From Paraburkholderia sp. PGU19 (GTDB taxonomy: Bacteria; Pseudomonadota; Gammaproteobacteria; Burkholderiales; Burkholderiaceae): a stretch of DNA of 64,000 bases. The notes beneath the pieces are model-generated. The model had not been told where the DNA came from. It saw nothing but the letters and a program-made list of their open reading frames with translations, and ran no database searches. Made by a program: the position numbers and the translations under genes. Below, one piece after another: positions 7,703-16,349 of the stretch. Where the stretch lies: contig NZ_AP023179.1 of assembly GCF_013426915.1 (NCBI RefSeq), forward strand, positions 3,596,001 through 3,660,000. Direction: 5' to 3'. Numbering within the stretch: position 1 is the first letter of the stretch; every line of letters starts with the position of its first letter.

Positions 7703-9289
7703 GTGTTCAATCCGCTTCTCGTCCTGCGTCAACGGTTTCGCCAACTTGCGCGCAAGCGCGGAGCGGCCGTGTCGCAAGCGGTCGGCAACCGCCCGTTCCT
7801 GACGGGCATCGCGGGCACGGTGATCGCGACGGCGATGGCGGGCCTGACGCTCGCCACGCTGTACTCGGGACGCACCGATGCGCTGAATCACGCGCGCGAA
7901 ACTTCCGCCAATCTGGTTTCGCTGATTTCGAGCGATCTCGCGCGCAACGTCGAGATCTACGATCTGTCGCTGCAGGAAATCGTTCATCGGTCGCAGGAGC
8001 CGACGGTCTGGCATCTGCCCGACGATCTGCGCCGCACCGTGCTGTTCGATCGCGCGACGCTCGCCGCCTACCTCGGCGGCGCCTACGTGGTCGACGAACA
8101 TGGCGTGCTGAAGGCTACGCAGGAAGGGCCCGTCAACAAGAGTGTCCGGTTCGACGACCGCGACTACTTCGTCGTCCATCAGCGCAACCCGAAGGCGGGT
8201 TTGTTCGTCTCGCATCCGTACCGCTCACGGCTGCGCGAGCGCGAGCTTTCGTTTGCGCTGTCGCGGCGCATCGACGCGCGCGACGGCTCGTTTGCGGGCG
8301 TCGCGCTGCTCGCCGTGCGCATCGCCTATCTGCAGCGGCTGCTCGACAAGGTCAACACGGGCCGCAACGGCACCGCGTTCATCCTGCACGAAGACGGCAC
8401 GGTGCTCGCGCGCAAGCCTTATTCCGAAGCCATCATCGGCGTCAATGTGGACCGGTATCCGCAATATCAGGTCACGCATTCGGGAACGGCGGGATCGTTC
8501 ATCGACGACTCTCCCATCGATCATGTCCGGCGCATCTACTCGTACGCGCATGTGTCCGACACGCCGCTGGTGGTGATCGTCGCGCCTGCCCTCGACGACG
8601 TGCTCGCCCCGTGGCGCAAGCGCAGCGCGGTTGCGGGCGCGCTGACGTTCACGCTGGGCGCCGTCGTCGTGCTGGTCTGCTGGACGCTCGCGTTTGCGCT
8701 GCGCGACAAGGTGCGCGCGCAGGCGCGCCTCGCCGAACTCGCGGCCACCGATCCCCTCACCCGTCTCAGCAACCGCCGCACGCTCGACCGGCACCTCGAC
8801 GAAGAATGGCGCCGTGCGCGGCGCAACGGCGCGCTGCTGTCGGTGCTGTTCATCGACATCGATCATTTCAAGCGCTTCAACGACACCTACGGCCACGCCG
8901 CCGGCGACGAAGTTCTGGCTGCTGTGGCTGACTGCATCGCGTCGGTAGCGCGGCGCTCGATCGACGTGGTCGCGCGCTACGGCGGCGAAGAATTCGCGGT
9001 CGTGCTGCCCGATATGGGATCGAACGCTGCGGCGAACTCGTCCGAGAAAGTCCGCCGCGGAGTCGAGGCGCTGCGCATCAGGCAGTTCCCGGTCGTGACG
9101 GTGAGCGTCGGTTGCGCGACGGGCCGGCCTGCCGACGGCGGCAACGCCCCGGACCTGCTCGCCGCCGCCGACGCGCAGCTCTATGCGGCAAAGGCGGCCG
9201 GCCGCAACCAGGTGCAAGGGGTGGACTGGACGCGAATCCAGCCGGACGGCCTGGGCGATCACACTGATCCGGCGAAGCGCCACGCGTGA
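7703..9289 (+). CDS. Membrane diguanylate cyclase with extracytoplasmic sensor
   Basis: This enzyme should make cyclic di-GMP from two GTP. Residues about 32-54 form a first transmembrane helix, residues 55-305 a periplasmic Cache-type sensor, and residues about 310-335 a second helix; a GGDEF domain follows. The active-site motif is GGEEF at 427-431. An RSID inhibitory site sits five residues before it, so product inhibition is expected. The start is GTG at 7703, ten bases after a GGAG site. A strong terminator follows the gene. The ligand of the sensor is unknown. Confidence 0.92.
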   Translation: MFNPLLVLRQRFRQLARKRGAAVSQAVGNRPFLTGIAGTVIATAMAGLTLATLYSGRTDALNHARETSANLVSLISSDLARNVEIYDLSLQEIVHRSQEPTVWHLPDDLRRTVLFDRATLAAYLGGAYVVDEHGVLKATQEGPVNKSVRFDDRDYFVVHQRNPKAGLFVSHPYRSRLRERELSFALSRRIDARDGSFAGVALLAVRIAYLQRLLDKVNTGRNGTAFILHEDGTVLARKPYSEAIIGVNVDRYPQYQVTHSGTAGSFIDDSPIDHVRRIYSYAHVSDTPLVVIVAPALDDVLAPWRKRSAVAGALTFTLGAVVVLVCWTLAFALRDKVRAQARLAELAATDPLTRLSNRRTLDRHLDEEWRRARRNGALLSVLFIDIDHFKRFNDTYGHAAGDEVLAAVADCIASVARRSIDVVARYGGEEFAVVLPDMGSNAAANSSEKVRRGVEALRIRQFPVVTVSVGCATGRPADGGNAPDLLAAADAQLYAAKAAGRNQVQGVDWTRIQPDGLGDHTDPAKRHA

Positions 9290-9469
9290 GCATCACGGCG
9301 ACCGAACCGTACAACTCTGCCCGGCTTCCAGAAACCTGCGCGACACGCAGAATTGCGGGCAAAACCGCTCACTATTCACGCAATGGCCGAGCATCCGCCC
9401 GACGTAGACTCGATCCTGTCTCCACGTTCTCCGTGATTCTTCACGCAGTCGGAATCATTGGAACGCTTC

Positions 9470-9500
9470 GCGCCACGGCTTCGTCCGTGGCGCTTTTCTT
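9470..9500 (+). terminator. Rho-independent terminator between two cyclase genes
   Basis: GCGCCACGG (9470-9478) pairs with CCGTGGCGC (9485-9493) around a six-base loop, followed by TTTTCTT. It should end the first cyclase transcript, so the second cyclase needs its own promoter or read-through. Confidence 0.85.
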
Positions 9501-9574
9501 GAGCGACACGGCGAACCTGGGACCGAGGCCGCACTTCGACGACGCGGCCAGCTCGGAGACCCATCTGCACCGAT

Positions 9575-10525
9575 ATGAAATCGATTCAGGATCTGCGTAC
9601 CGACGACATCGCATGTGAAGCGTTGCTCGGCGCCCTCGACGGCAAAAACACGCTGGTCGCGATCTACGATACGAGCGACCGGCTCGTGTTCGCGAGCAGC
9701 GCATTCAAGCACGCGTTCCGCCTCAACCGCGAGCGCGGCGAAATCACGTTCGCCGATCTCGTGATGCGCGGCATCCTCGGTCAATGCGGCACGCGCATCG
9801 AGGGCGACAACGCCGCAGCGGTGATCGGCGACGCGATCGCCGTGCGCCGCGAACGCGCCGGGCAGCGCAGCTTCGCGACGGAACTGATCGACGGCCGCTG
9901 GTTCTGGATGACGGAATCGCTGCTGGAGAACGACTGGATCGTGCTGACCGGCACGGACATCTCAGCGTTGCGTTCCAGCGAGCAGGCGTGGATCGGCGCG
10001 CACGAACGCGCGGTGCAGGAAGCGCGCACCGACGTGCTGACAGGCCTCTCGAACCGGCGTCATTCGATGTCGGCGCTCGAACTCGCGATCACGGCCGCCG
10101 TGGGCACGGAAACGCCGCTCACGGTCGCGCTCGTCGATCTCGATCATTTCAAGCAAATCAACGACTCGCACGGCCACGCCGCCGGCGACGCCGTGCTGCG
10201 TGATTTCGGCGAAGTCTGTCGGCATGCGACGCGTCAGACGGATATCGCGGGGCGCATCGGTGGTGAGGAATTTCTGGTGGTGTTCCCGTCGACGTCGGTC
10301 GAGCATGGCGTGTCGGCTGTCGAGCGGATGCGCCGTCAGGTGATGAGCCGCCGTGTGCAGGTCGCTGGCGACTGCGCGATCCGATATTCGTTTTCGGCGG
10401 GCGTTTGCAAGGTCGAAACGAGCGACAATCTGAACACGACGCTCGCGCGCGCCGACAGCGCGCTTTACTCGGCCAAACGCGAAGGGCGCAACCGCACCGT
10501 CGCGTGGTCGGCGCAGCGGCAGTGA
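9575..10525 (+). CDS. Soluble diguanylate cyclase with PAS-like N-terminus
   Basis: The 316-residue cytoplasmic protein has an N-terminal PAS-like region (LVAIYDTSDRLVFASSAF, then WFWMTESLLENDWIVLTGTDI) over residues about 20-135 and a GGDEF domain from about residue 150. The active-site motif GGEEF is at 229-233, preceded by the inhibitory RQTD motif with the correct five-residue spacing. It should synthesise cyclic di-GMP under product inhibition. A GGAG element lies about 12 bases before the ATG. It is adjacent to another cyclase but of different architecture, so it is not a simple tandem duplicate. Confidence 0.92.
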   Translation: MKSIQDLRTDDIACEALLGALDGKNTLVAIYDTSDRLVFASSAFKHAFRLNRERGEITFADLVMRGILGQCGTRIEGDNAAAVIGDAIAVRRERAGQRSFATELIDGRWFWMTESLLENDWIVLTGTDISALRSSEQAWIGAHERAVQEARTDVLTGLSNRRHSMSALELAITAAVGTETPLTVALVDLDHFKQINDSHGHAAGDAVLRDFGEVCRHATRQTDIAGRIGGEEFLVVFPSTSVEHGVSAVERMRRQVMSRRVQVAGDCAIRYSFSAGVCKVETSDNLNTTLARADSALYSAKREGRNRTVAWSAQRQ

Positions 10526-10559
10526 AGAGCGGTCGGTAGGGACGCGCCGCGAACCGTAC

Positions 10560-10868
10560 CGAATGCTCTTCGGCGGCGTCATCGTCTTCTGCATCAGAAA
10601 GCGCGGCCGGAAGGTCGCGGGACGCAGGCCCCGGCACACGGTGTTTTCCAGCGCATCGCGGATTTCGTCGGCGACACGGCGCGGCGCTTCAACCACCACG
10701 TCGACCGCTCGTCGCCATTGTCAGTTGTTTCTCTTCCCGTTCCCTGATCCCTTGCCGAATGCGCCACAGCGCGCGCACGTGCGCGCGTCCGTTCGGCACG
10801 CGGTCGACAGTCGCCATGCCGAGACCCGCCAGCAACGCAATTTCCTTGGTCAGCAAGGGATGACGCAT
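10560..10868 (-). pseudogene. LacI-family regulator remnant
   Basis: The minus strand from 10868 reads MRHPLLTKEIALLAGLGMAT then VDRVPNGRAHVR, a LacI-type helix-turn-helix with hinge, and stops at 10689. The expected continuation (VVEAPRRVADEIRDALENT, then RPATFRPRFL) appears in another frame from 10699, so the gene is frameshifted, probably by a small deletion around 10695. Similarity ends near 10560, about 35 bp from the cyclase stop, leaving roughly 100 of about 340 residues. The sugar-binding domain is lost. It faces away from the dioxygenase gene, consistent with a former local regulator. Confidence 0.7.
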
Positions 10869-10950
10869 CACTCGCCAAGCAAATCCGCCGCCCGCTTTTG
10901 ATGTGTTTTTGATGTTTCGTTGATCACGCAGCGCGGGAGATTGCGGATAA

Positions 10951-10986
10951 GCTGGTTTCCAGCATCGGACCACCCGATGACATCGG
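10951..10986. promoter_or_regulatory. Inverted repeats upstream of the broken LacI gene, candidate operators
   Basis: GCTGG-TTT-CCAGC (10951-10963) is a perfect inverted repeat, and CCGATG-A-CATCGG (10974-10986) is a second. Both lie between the LacI remnant and the insertion sequence. They could be operators of the former divergent promoter, which is an inference from position only. Confidence 0.3.
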
Positions 10987-10995
10987 AGGAGATGG

Positions 10996-11009
10996 TATGG
11001 ACGCCTCCC
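10996..11009 (+). repeat. Left inverted repeat of the IS
   Basis: TATGGACGCCTCCC is the exact reverse complement of 12390-12403. Confidence 0.85.
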
Positions 11010-11124
11010 TCACGCGTCGGTGAGCAGAGGCAGTAGAAACGGAGGAGCCCTCGCTGTACCCGACGGCATCAGAGTGCCAAAGTGGTGGTGTGACAACGAC
11101 CACTGAGGGTAAGGAGGGCTCGAA

Positions 11125-12141
11125 ATGAAGACTACGACATTTGGCGTGGACCTGGCAAAGCGGGTCTTTCAGGTGCACTGGGTAGACATGGATACAGGCG
11201 AAATCAACCGCAAGCAGTTCAAGCGCGAACAGCTGGTGAGCTTCTTTGCGAAGCAGGCGCCAGCGCTCATCGCGATGGAAGCGTGTGGCAGCGCCCACTA
11301 CTGGGCGCGCCGTTTTGCAGGCTTTGGCCATCAGGTGAGACTCATCGCGCCCGCGTTTGTGCGCCCGTTCGTCAAGCGCAACAAGACCGATGTCGCTGAC
11401 GCCCAGGCGATCTGGGAGGCCGCGCAACGACCGGAAATGCGCTTTGTGGCTGTCAAGAGCGAACCGCAGCAGGCGGTGCTGACGCTGCACCGCGTACGCC
11501 AGCAACTGAAGAAGATGCACCGCATGCAGACTAACCAGATCCACGGCTTGCTTTATGAATTCGGCGCAACCGTACATCGTGGGTGGCACAGCATGGACGA
11601 TGCGGCACGCCAATTGACCGAACTGGCCGACACCTTGCCCGCGATGGTGATCGATACGCTGCGCGAACAGCTGCAGCGTGTCGAAACACTCGCGCAAGAT
11701 ATCCGCACCATTGAACGCCGGCTTGCCGCATGGCAGCGCCAGGACGAAGCGGCCACACGGCTGGTCGCGATTCCCGGCGTGGGCCTGCTTACCTCGACCG
11801 CTGCGGTGGCCACCATCGGCCAGGCCAGCACATTCCGCTCGGGACGTGAGTTCTCCGCCTGCATCGGTCTGGTGCCGCGACAAAGCGGCACGGGAGGGCG
11901 CGTGAAGCTGCTGGGCATCAGCAAACGGGGCGACGTGTATCTGCGTACCTTGCTGATTCACGGCGCGCGCTCGGTGCTCACTCACTCGAAGCATCTGGAC
12001 GACATGCTGCAGCGTCTGCTGGCGCGACGACCTTTTAACGTAGTGGTCGTCGCACTGGCCAACAGAATGGCACGCATGATCTGGGCGCTGCTGGCCCACG
12101 GCCGTACGTACCAACCCGGTTACGCGGTGCATGCCGTGTAA
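11125..12141 (+). CDS. IS110 family transposase (DEDD recombinase)
   Basis: The 338-residue protein starts MKTTTFGVDLAKRVFQVHWV, the DEDD/RuvC-like N-terminal domain with its first aspartate in GVDLAK. NKTDVADAQAI near residues 88-98 supplies further acidic residues. The C-terminal Transposase_20 domain contains IPGVGLLTSTAAVATIG and the serine-bearing segment RSGREFSACIGLVPRQSGTGG. IS110 enzymes insert their element without staggered cuts, guided by an element-encoded RNA. GGTAAGGAGGG just upstream is a strong ribosome-binding site. The gene is full length, so the element may be active. Confidence 0.93.
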   Translation: MKTTTFGVDLAKRVFQVHWVDMDTGEINRKQFKREQLVSFFAKQAPALIAMEACGSAHYWARRFAGFGHQVRLIAPAFVRPFVKRNKTDVADAQAIWEAAQRPEMRFVAVKSEPQQAVLTLHRVRQQLKKMHRMQTNQIHGLLYEFGATVHRGWHSMDDAARQLTELADTLPAMVIDTLREQLQRVETLAQDIRTIERRLAAWQRQDEAATRLVAIPGVGLLTSTAAVATIGQASTFRSGREFSACIGLVPRQSGTGGRVKLLGISKRGDVYLRTLLIHGARSVLTHSKHLDDMLQRLLARRPFNVVVVALANRMARMIWALLAHGRTYQPGYAVHAV

Positions 12142-12389
12142 AACTTCCACTTAACTATGGAGACTGGTCGTCAACAGGTTGCGCAGGTTGATAGCCATGT
12201 GATGGCACAACAGGTCGGACCGCGGGGAAGCAAGCCTGAACCTCGTCTTGTCCCTCGAGGACTCGCAGGAGATGAGGCCTTCCCCGGCAGATTCCATCAG
12301 GGCCGGCGGACTACCGTCCGCATCCAGAGGCCGGATATAAGTCTGCAGCCACATCCTGTCGGTCACACATGTATATCACCTGGCAAACC
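12142..12389 (+). ncRNA. Long noncoding end of the IS, candidate guide (seek/bridge) RNA region
   Basis: About 248 bp follow the transposase stop before the right inverted repeat, against only about 115 bp on the left side. As I recall the literature, IS1111-type elements encode the target-choosing RNA in the long noncoding end after the transposase. The region is GC-rich and structured but holds no convincing ORF. The RNA itself is inferred, not seen. Confidence 0.35.
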
Positions 12390-12403
12390 GGGAGGCGTCC
12401 ATA
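12390..12403 (-). repeat. Right inverted repeat of the IS
   Basis: GGGAGGCGTCCATA is the reverse complement of the left repeat at 10996-11009. It lies ten bases before the dioxygenase start codon. Confidence 0.85.
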
Positions 12404-12412
12404 TAAGACGAG

Positions 12413-13603
12413 ATGAACCCACAGCATCTGCCTTCAGGCGGACAGACATGGTTTCGCGAAGCCGACTGTTCCGTCGACGACTTCGCGACGCTGATCGAAA
12501 CCTCACGTGAAATGCGTCCACGGCCGCGCCTTGCCGCCGATCTGGCGCACGGCATACCGGTCTACGACGGCGACGCGCTGCGGCCCATCGTGGCCGACGC
12601 GGCGCGCCGTCCCGAGTTGCTCGCCGAATGGGCCAGTGTCCTGCTCGACGGCGCCGGCGTGTTCGTGATGCAGCGCGCGTACGACGATATGACCGCCATC
12701 GACGACGCAACCGCGATCTTCGAATCGATCATTCGCAGCGAGCGCAAGGCAGGCGGCGGCGCCGATCACTTCGCGAAGGCGGGCGCCAACGACCGCATCT
12801 GGAACGCACAGGAAAAGCTGTGCCTCGCGGCACCCGACATCTTCGTCCGCTACTTCGCCAATCCCGTTCTGGTGGCGGCCGCCGAAGCCTGGCTCGGGCC
12901 CGCGTATCAGATGACGTCGCAGGTGAACGTCGTGCGGCCAGGCGGCGAAGCGCAGCAGGCGCACCGCGATTTCCATCTCGGCTTTCTCACCGTCGACGAA
13001 GCGCAACGTTTTCCCGCGCATGTGCACACGATGTCGGCGCTGCTGACGCTGCAAGGCGCCGTCGCACATACCGACATGCCCGTCGAGAGCGGCCCGACCA
13101 AGCTGCTGCCGTTCTCGCAGCGTTACCCGCAAGGCTATGTCGCGTGGCGCCGCGAGGACTTCCGCGCGTATTTCGAATCGCACTACGCGCAGTTGCCGCT
13201 GCAAAAGGGCGACGCGCTGTTCTTCAACCCGGCGCTCTTTCACGCTGCCGGCTCGAACCGCACGCGCGACGTGCAACGGATGGCGAACCTGCTGCAGGTG
13301 TCGTCAGCGTATGGACGCGCGATGGAATCGCTCGACCGCACTCGCATGTGCAACGCCGTGTATCCCGTGTTGCGGGCCATGCACGCGCAACAGCGCCTCG
13401 ACGCGGCGCAAACGGCGGCCGTCATCGCGTCGTGTGCGGAAGGCTACGCGTTCCCGACGAATCTCGACCGCAATCCGCCCGTCGGCGGACTTGCGCCCGC
13501 GAATCAGCAGCAGATCCTCGCGACCGCACTCGACGAAAGCTGGTCCGACGAGCAATTCGCCGACGCGCTGCGCAACCTCGAGTTCCGCAACGCGACGCAC
13601 TAG
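12413..13603 (+). CDS. Phytanoyl-CoA dioxygenase family protein
   Basis: The 396-residue protein is a predicted Fe(II)/2-oxoglutarate-dependent oxygenase of the PhyH family. The metal-binding His and Asp are visible in QAHRDFHLGF (about residues 182-191) and the distal His in FFNPALFHAAGSNRTRD (about 271-287), whose Arg residues would bind 2-oxoglutarate. It pairs with the oxidoreductase downstream, suggesting a small catabolic module for a sugar-like compound or hydroxylated acid; the substrate is unknown. The insertion sequence ends ten bases before its ATG, leaving a poor ribosome-binding site (GACGAG), so expression may be reduced or driven from the IS. Confidence 0.85.
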   Translation: MNPQHLPSGGQTWFREADCSVDDFATLIETSREMRPRPRLAADLAHGIPVYDGDALRPIVADAARRPELLAEWASVLLDGAGVFVMQRAYDDMTAIDDATAIFESIIRSERKAGGGADHFAKAGANDRIWNAQEKLCLAAPDIFVRYFANPVLVAAAEAWLGPAYQMTSQVNVVRPGGEAQQAHRDFHLGFLTVDEAQRFPAHVHTMSALLTLQGAVAHTDMPVESGPTKLLPFSQRYPQGYVAWRREDFRAYFESHYAQLPLQKGDALFFNPALFHAAGSNRTRDVQRMANLLQVSSAYGRAMESLDRTRMCNAVYPVLRAMHAQQRLDAAQTAAVIASCAEGYAFPTNLDRNPPVGGLAPANQQQILATALDESWSDEQFADALRNLEFRNATH

Positions 13604-13644
13604 CCCCTCGCATTACCCGCACATTCGATAACGACGGAGATGAC

Positions 13645-14796
13645 ATGGTGACAAGCACGGTTGGCCGGCGCATCCGGCTGGGTTTGATCGGCGGCGGCCC
13701 GGGGTCGATCATCGGCGAGACGCATCGCATTGCGGCACGCCTGGACGGCCAGTACGACATCGTCGCTGCCGCGCTGTCGTCGAATCCCGAACGCGCGCGG
13801 CAGGCGGCGCTCGACCTTGGCATCGGTGCGGAACGCGCGTATGCATCGTGGCAACAGATGCTCGAAGCGGAAGCGGCGCGCCCCGATCGCGTCGACGCCG
13901 TCGCGGTGATGACGCCCAACGACTCGCATCATCCGATCTGCATGCTGGCGCTCGACCGTGGTTTTCACGTGATCTGCGACAAGCCGCTGGCCAACGATCT
14001 CGCGCAAGCACGCGAGATTGCCGCGCGCGCGAAGACGACGAACGCCGAGTTTTGCGTGACCTATTGCTACACAGGCTTTCCGATGGTGCGCCAGGCGCGC
14101 GACATGATTCGCGCGGGCGAACTCGGCGAGATTCGCCAGGTGCATCTGCAATACGTGCAGAGCTATCTGGCCGGCCACGATCTGCCCGCAGGCTGGCGTA
14201 CGGAAGGGCGCGCGGGCAGTTCGCTGGTGCTGATGGACATCGGCACGCATGCGTTTCATCTGGGCGCGTTCGTGACGGGGCTGGACGTGACGCGCTTGTG
14301 CGCGGACGTCGGGTCCGCGATTCCAGGCCGCCCCATCGACGATTACGTTTCCGCGTTGCTGCGCTACGAGAACGGCGCGCGCGGCTCGCTATGGGTCACG
14401 AATGCCGCGGCGGGCTCGGAGCACGGATTGAGCTTCCGCGTTCACGGCGACAAGGGCGGGCTCGAGTGGCATCAGGAGGAACCGAACCGGCTGATCCATC
14501 GGCGGCAGGACGCGTTCGAAGAGATCATCACGCGCCGGCTGGGACCTGCGACGAGCGAAGGCGCACAGCGTTCGACCCGCATCGCGATCGGTCATCCCGA
14601 AGGTTACCTGGAAGCGTTCGCGAATCTTTATTCGGAGTTCGCACAGCGCGTTGCGACACGGATAGCGGGAACACCTGGCGACGACCGGCCGACGCTCTTC
14701 CCTGGCGTCAGCGATGGTGTGAAGGGACTGGCATTCGTTGCCGCATCGGTGAAAAGCATGGCGACGGGCGGCTGGCAGCACGTCGAGCGCATGTGA
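13645..14796 (+). CDS. Gfo/Idh/MocA family oxidoreductase
   Basis: This 383-residue NAD(P)-dependent enzyme opens with a Rossmann motif GLIGGGPGSIIGETHR and carries the family signature CDKPLAND (about residues 112-119), whose lysine is catalytic. The C-terminal half is the alpha/beta substrate domain. Relatives oxidise inositols, sugars or sugar acids. The start at 13645 was taken because the motif follows at once and GGAG lies upstream; the frame stays open far upstream only as a shadow of the dioxygenase. It is co-transcribed with the dioxygenase, 41 bp downstream. Confidence 0.9.
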   Translation: MVTSTVGRRIRLGLIGGGPGSIIGETHRIAARLDGQYDIVAAALSSNPERARQAALDLGIGAERAYASWQQMLEAEAARPDRVDAVAVMTPNDSHHPICMLALDRGFHVICDKPLANDLAQAREIAARAKTTNAEFCVTYCYTGFPMVRQARDMIRAGELGEIRQVHLQYVQSYLAGHDLPAGWRTEGRAGSSLVLMDIGTHAFHLGAFVTGLDVTRLCADVGSAIPGRPIDDYVSALLRYENGARGSLWVTNAAAGSEHGLSFRVHGDKGGLEWHQEEPNRLIHRRQDAFEEIITRRLGPATSEGAQRSTRIAIGHPEGYLEAFANLYSEFAQRVATRIAGTPGDDRPTLFPGVSDGVKGLAFVAASVKSMATGGWQHVERM

Positions 14797-14813
14797 GAAG
14801 CGCTCGCTGCATG

Positions 14814-14844
14814 AAAAAAAGCCCTGTTCCGCGGGGAACAGGGC
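14814..14844 (-). terminator. Intrinsic terminator on the minus strand
   Basis: GCCCTGTTCC (14821-14830) pairs with GGAACAGGGC (14835-14844). On the minus strand the hairpin is followed by seven T residues (14814-14820). On the plus strand there is no T-run. It should end a leftward transcript, most likely that of the 88-residue gene at 15404-15670. Confidence 0.7.
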
Positions 14845-15403
14845 TCGGTGGATGAGTCATATCGAACAGGCGCGTGGATGCTTGCCGACTGCTGCTCATC
14901 ACGAGAAGCTGTTATTAGTAAAAGCTCTTTTCGCTTCGATTGGCCCCGCGCCCACTCCTTGCTGCTAACCCCAACTGCATTTGATGAACCGGTCTTTCGA
15001 CTGCCTGTTGCTGCGTTGCTCGTATTGCTTGTGTTGCTTGTGTTGCTTGTGTTGCGACTGCAACTTCAAACCGCCAATTCAAACTGCTGATCCCATTGCT
15101 GCGAGTACTTCGTTTGTTACATCGACTTCCGTTGCTGCGCGTACTGCCACTTCGTTGACTGCCACTGCCGGCGCTTCCGCTACTTCTGCTACTTCTGCTA
15201 CTTCTGTTACGACTGCTGGCAACCTGCGGTCTTGCGCAACGCGGAGGGGAACCGCGTCGATGGGCTGTTGAATCGTCGCGCCATGGAAAGAAGTATAGAA
15301 GCCAGCACCCGCATTCAATCGGCGGAAGCGAGGCCGATTCGTGGCTCAGTTCGGCCGTTTGTCCGTACGGCCGTCAGTACGCCGGCACGGCACCGCGTCG
15401 TGT
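14845..15403 (-). other. Untranslated or repeat-rich stretch between small gene and terminator
   Basis: About 560 bp hold no recognisable gene. The 9-bp unit TTGCTTGTG occurs three times in a row (15025-15051), and the 9-bp unit TACTTCTGC occurs 2.9 times (15181-15207). Between them are further TTGCTG- and ACTGCC-type words. Both units are multiples of three, and on the minus strand a 79-codon frame (15318-15079) reads as repeats of EVA before a TGA. A short Ala/Val-rich protein is possible but unproven. The orientation agrees with the leftward terminator at 14814. Confidence 0.45.
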
Positions 15404-15670
15404 TCAGTTCGCGTAGCGGCCGCTGATCGCATTCGATCGGTAGTAGCTGCCGAACAGCACGTCCGGATCGGCGCGTTCTTCGACGGGCGTTTCGCTCAGC
15501 TCGCGGAATGTCGCGACGAGGCTTTGCCACGACGCGGACCAGCGTGTTTCTCTTAGACGGCTGCCTGTGCTGTCGGTGATGCGCAGAACGCCGGTGTCGG
15601 GAAAAAAGGTCAGCGTGACCGCGATTCCATCGATGACACATGTCGCAGTACACGGTTTTGTTGCCAGCAC
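15404..15670 (-). CDS. Hypothetical protein (88 aa)
   Basis: The start is GTG at 15670, supported by GGAGG six bases upstream. The product reads like a compact beta-rich domain (CVIDGIAVTLTFFPDTGVLRI, shortened here to its central VTLTFFPDTGVLRI) followed by a helix with SLVATFRELSETPVEERADP. No family is recognised. It has no partner genes nearby, and its transcript probably continues to the terminator near 14814. Confidence 0.6.
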   Translation of the reverse strand: MLATKPCTATCVIDGIAVTLTFFPDTGVLRITDSTGSRLRETRWSASWQSLVATFRELSETPVEERADPDVLFGSYYRSNAISGRYAN

Positions 15671-16349
15671 GATCGCCTCCGGGGTGTTTTGGTGAGGTCC
15701 GCTTCATTGAGCGGGCGCGCCTTCTAACAGCAATGTGTATGCCCGTTTGCTGCTCGCGGACCTTGCGGCTTGCCACGCATGCTTTCGCGGCGAATCAGGT
15801 TCGTGTGATCGCGCTTGGCAAACGAATGCGGGCGCGGAAGTGTTGGCTCGCGCCATACACATGACTCGCCTGCCGGATGCGAATTCCGACAACGCGCTTT
15901 TCCAGACGGATGCTGTTCGTCGCGCTGTTCATCAGACAGGCAGATTCATCGCCCTGCCGTGCATGCAGGCGCCACGCGCGGTTTGTTTACCGTCTTTGAA
16001 GTTATAAATATGTATACGTAGTAGCAGTTAACAAGGGCAACCACTTTCTGTGGACAAGCGCCAAATCCGCTTTGCACTCAACGGATTGCGAAACGTATAC
16101 CCTTGCGCATAAGCATGGGACCGTTCGCCGCAAGTTTGAATAACTTGTCCCATGTTCGAGCACACCTCGTGTTTACCCAGAATCTGCCCACAGCAATCGC
16201 CTCCGTGATATCCCCATGTTGTCCATAGCATCGTGTGGACATCTGGATGTGCAGAGGTCAGCTGGGACGGTCTTGCGACGATTGGTCGTTGACCTCTGAC
16301 GCGAGGGTCCTATAACGGAAGTGACTTGAAGCACCAAGGGGGGACGTTC
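15671..16349. other. Gene-poor intergenic region
   Basis: About 680 bp without a convincing gene. The centre near 15998-16030 is AT-rich (TATAAATATGTATACG), unlike the surroundings, and could hold a promoter. An inverted repeat AGAGGTCA (16253-16260) / TGACCTCT (16290-16297) with a 29-bp spacer lies about 55 bp before the methyltransferase start and may be regulatory. Confidence 0.4.

Larger units (their letters stand above)
10996..12403 (+). mobile_element. IS110 family insertion sequence, IS1111-like
   Basis: A single transposase gene is framed by a perfect 14-bp inverted repeat, TATGGACGCCTCCC at 10996-11009 and its complement at 12390-12403. Short subterminal inverted repeats are typical of the IS1111 branch of IS110; classic IS110 elements lack them. 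The hexamer GAGATG occurs just outside both ends (10989-10994 and 12410-12415), which may be the target core. The exact tips may extend a few bases past the inverted repeats. It separates the dioxygenase gene from its old upstream region. Confidence 0.8.

Noticed and set aside
10924..12150. 408-codon minus-strand frame over the IS
   Set aside because: It is antisense to the IS110 transposase and contains no known domain.
12628..13644. N-terminal extension of the Gfo/Idh gene
   Set aside because: The extension is a frame shadow of the dioxygenase, Arg-rich, and precedes a normal Rossmann start at 13645.
15025..15207. Possible CRISPR-like array
   Set aside because: The repeats are 9 bp, directly adjacent and without unique spacers, so they are simple tandem repeats. 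No cas genes are present.
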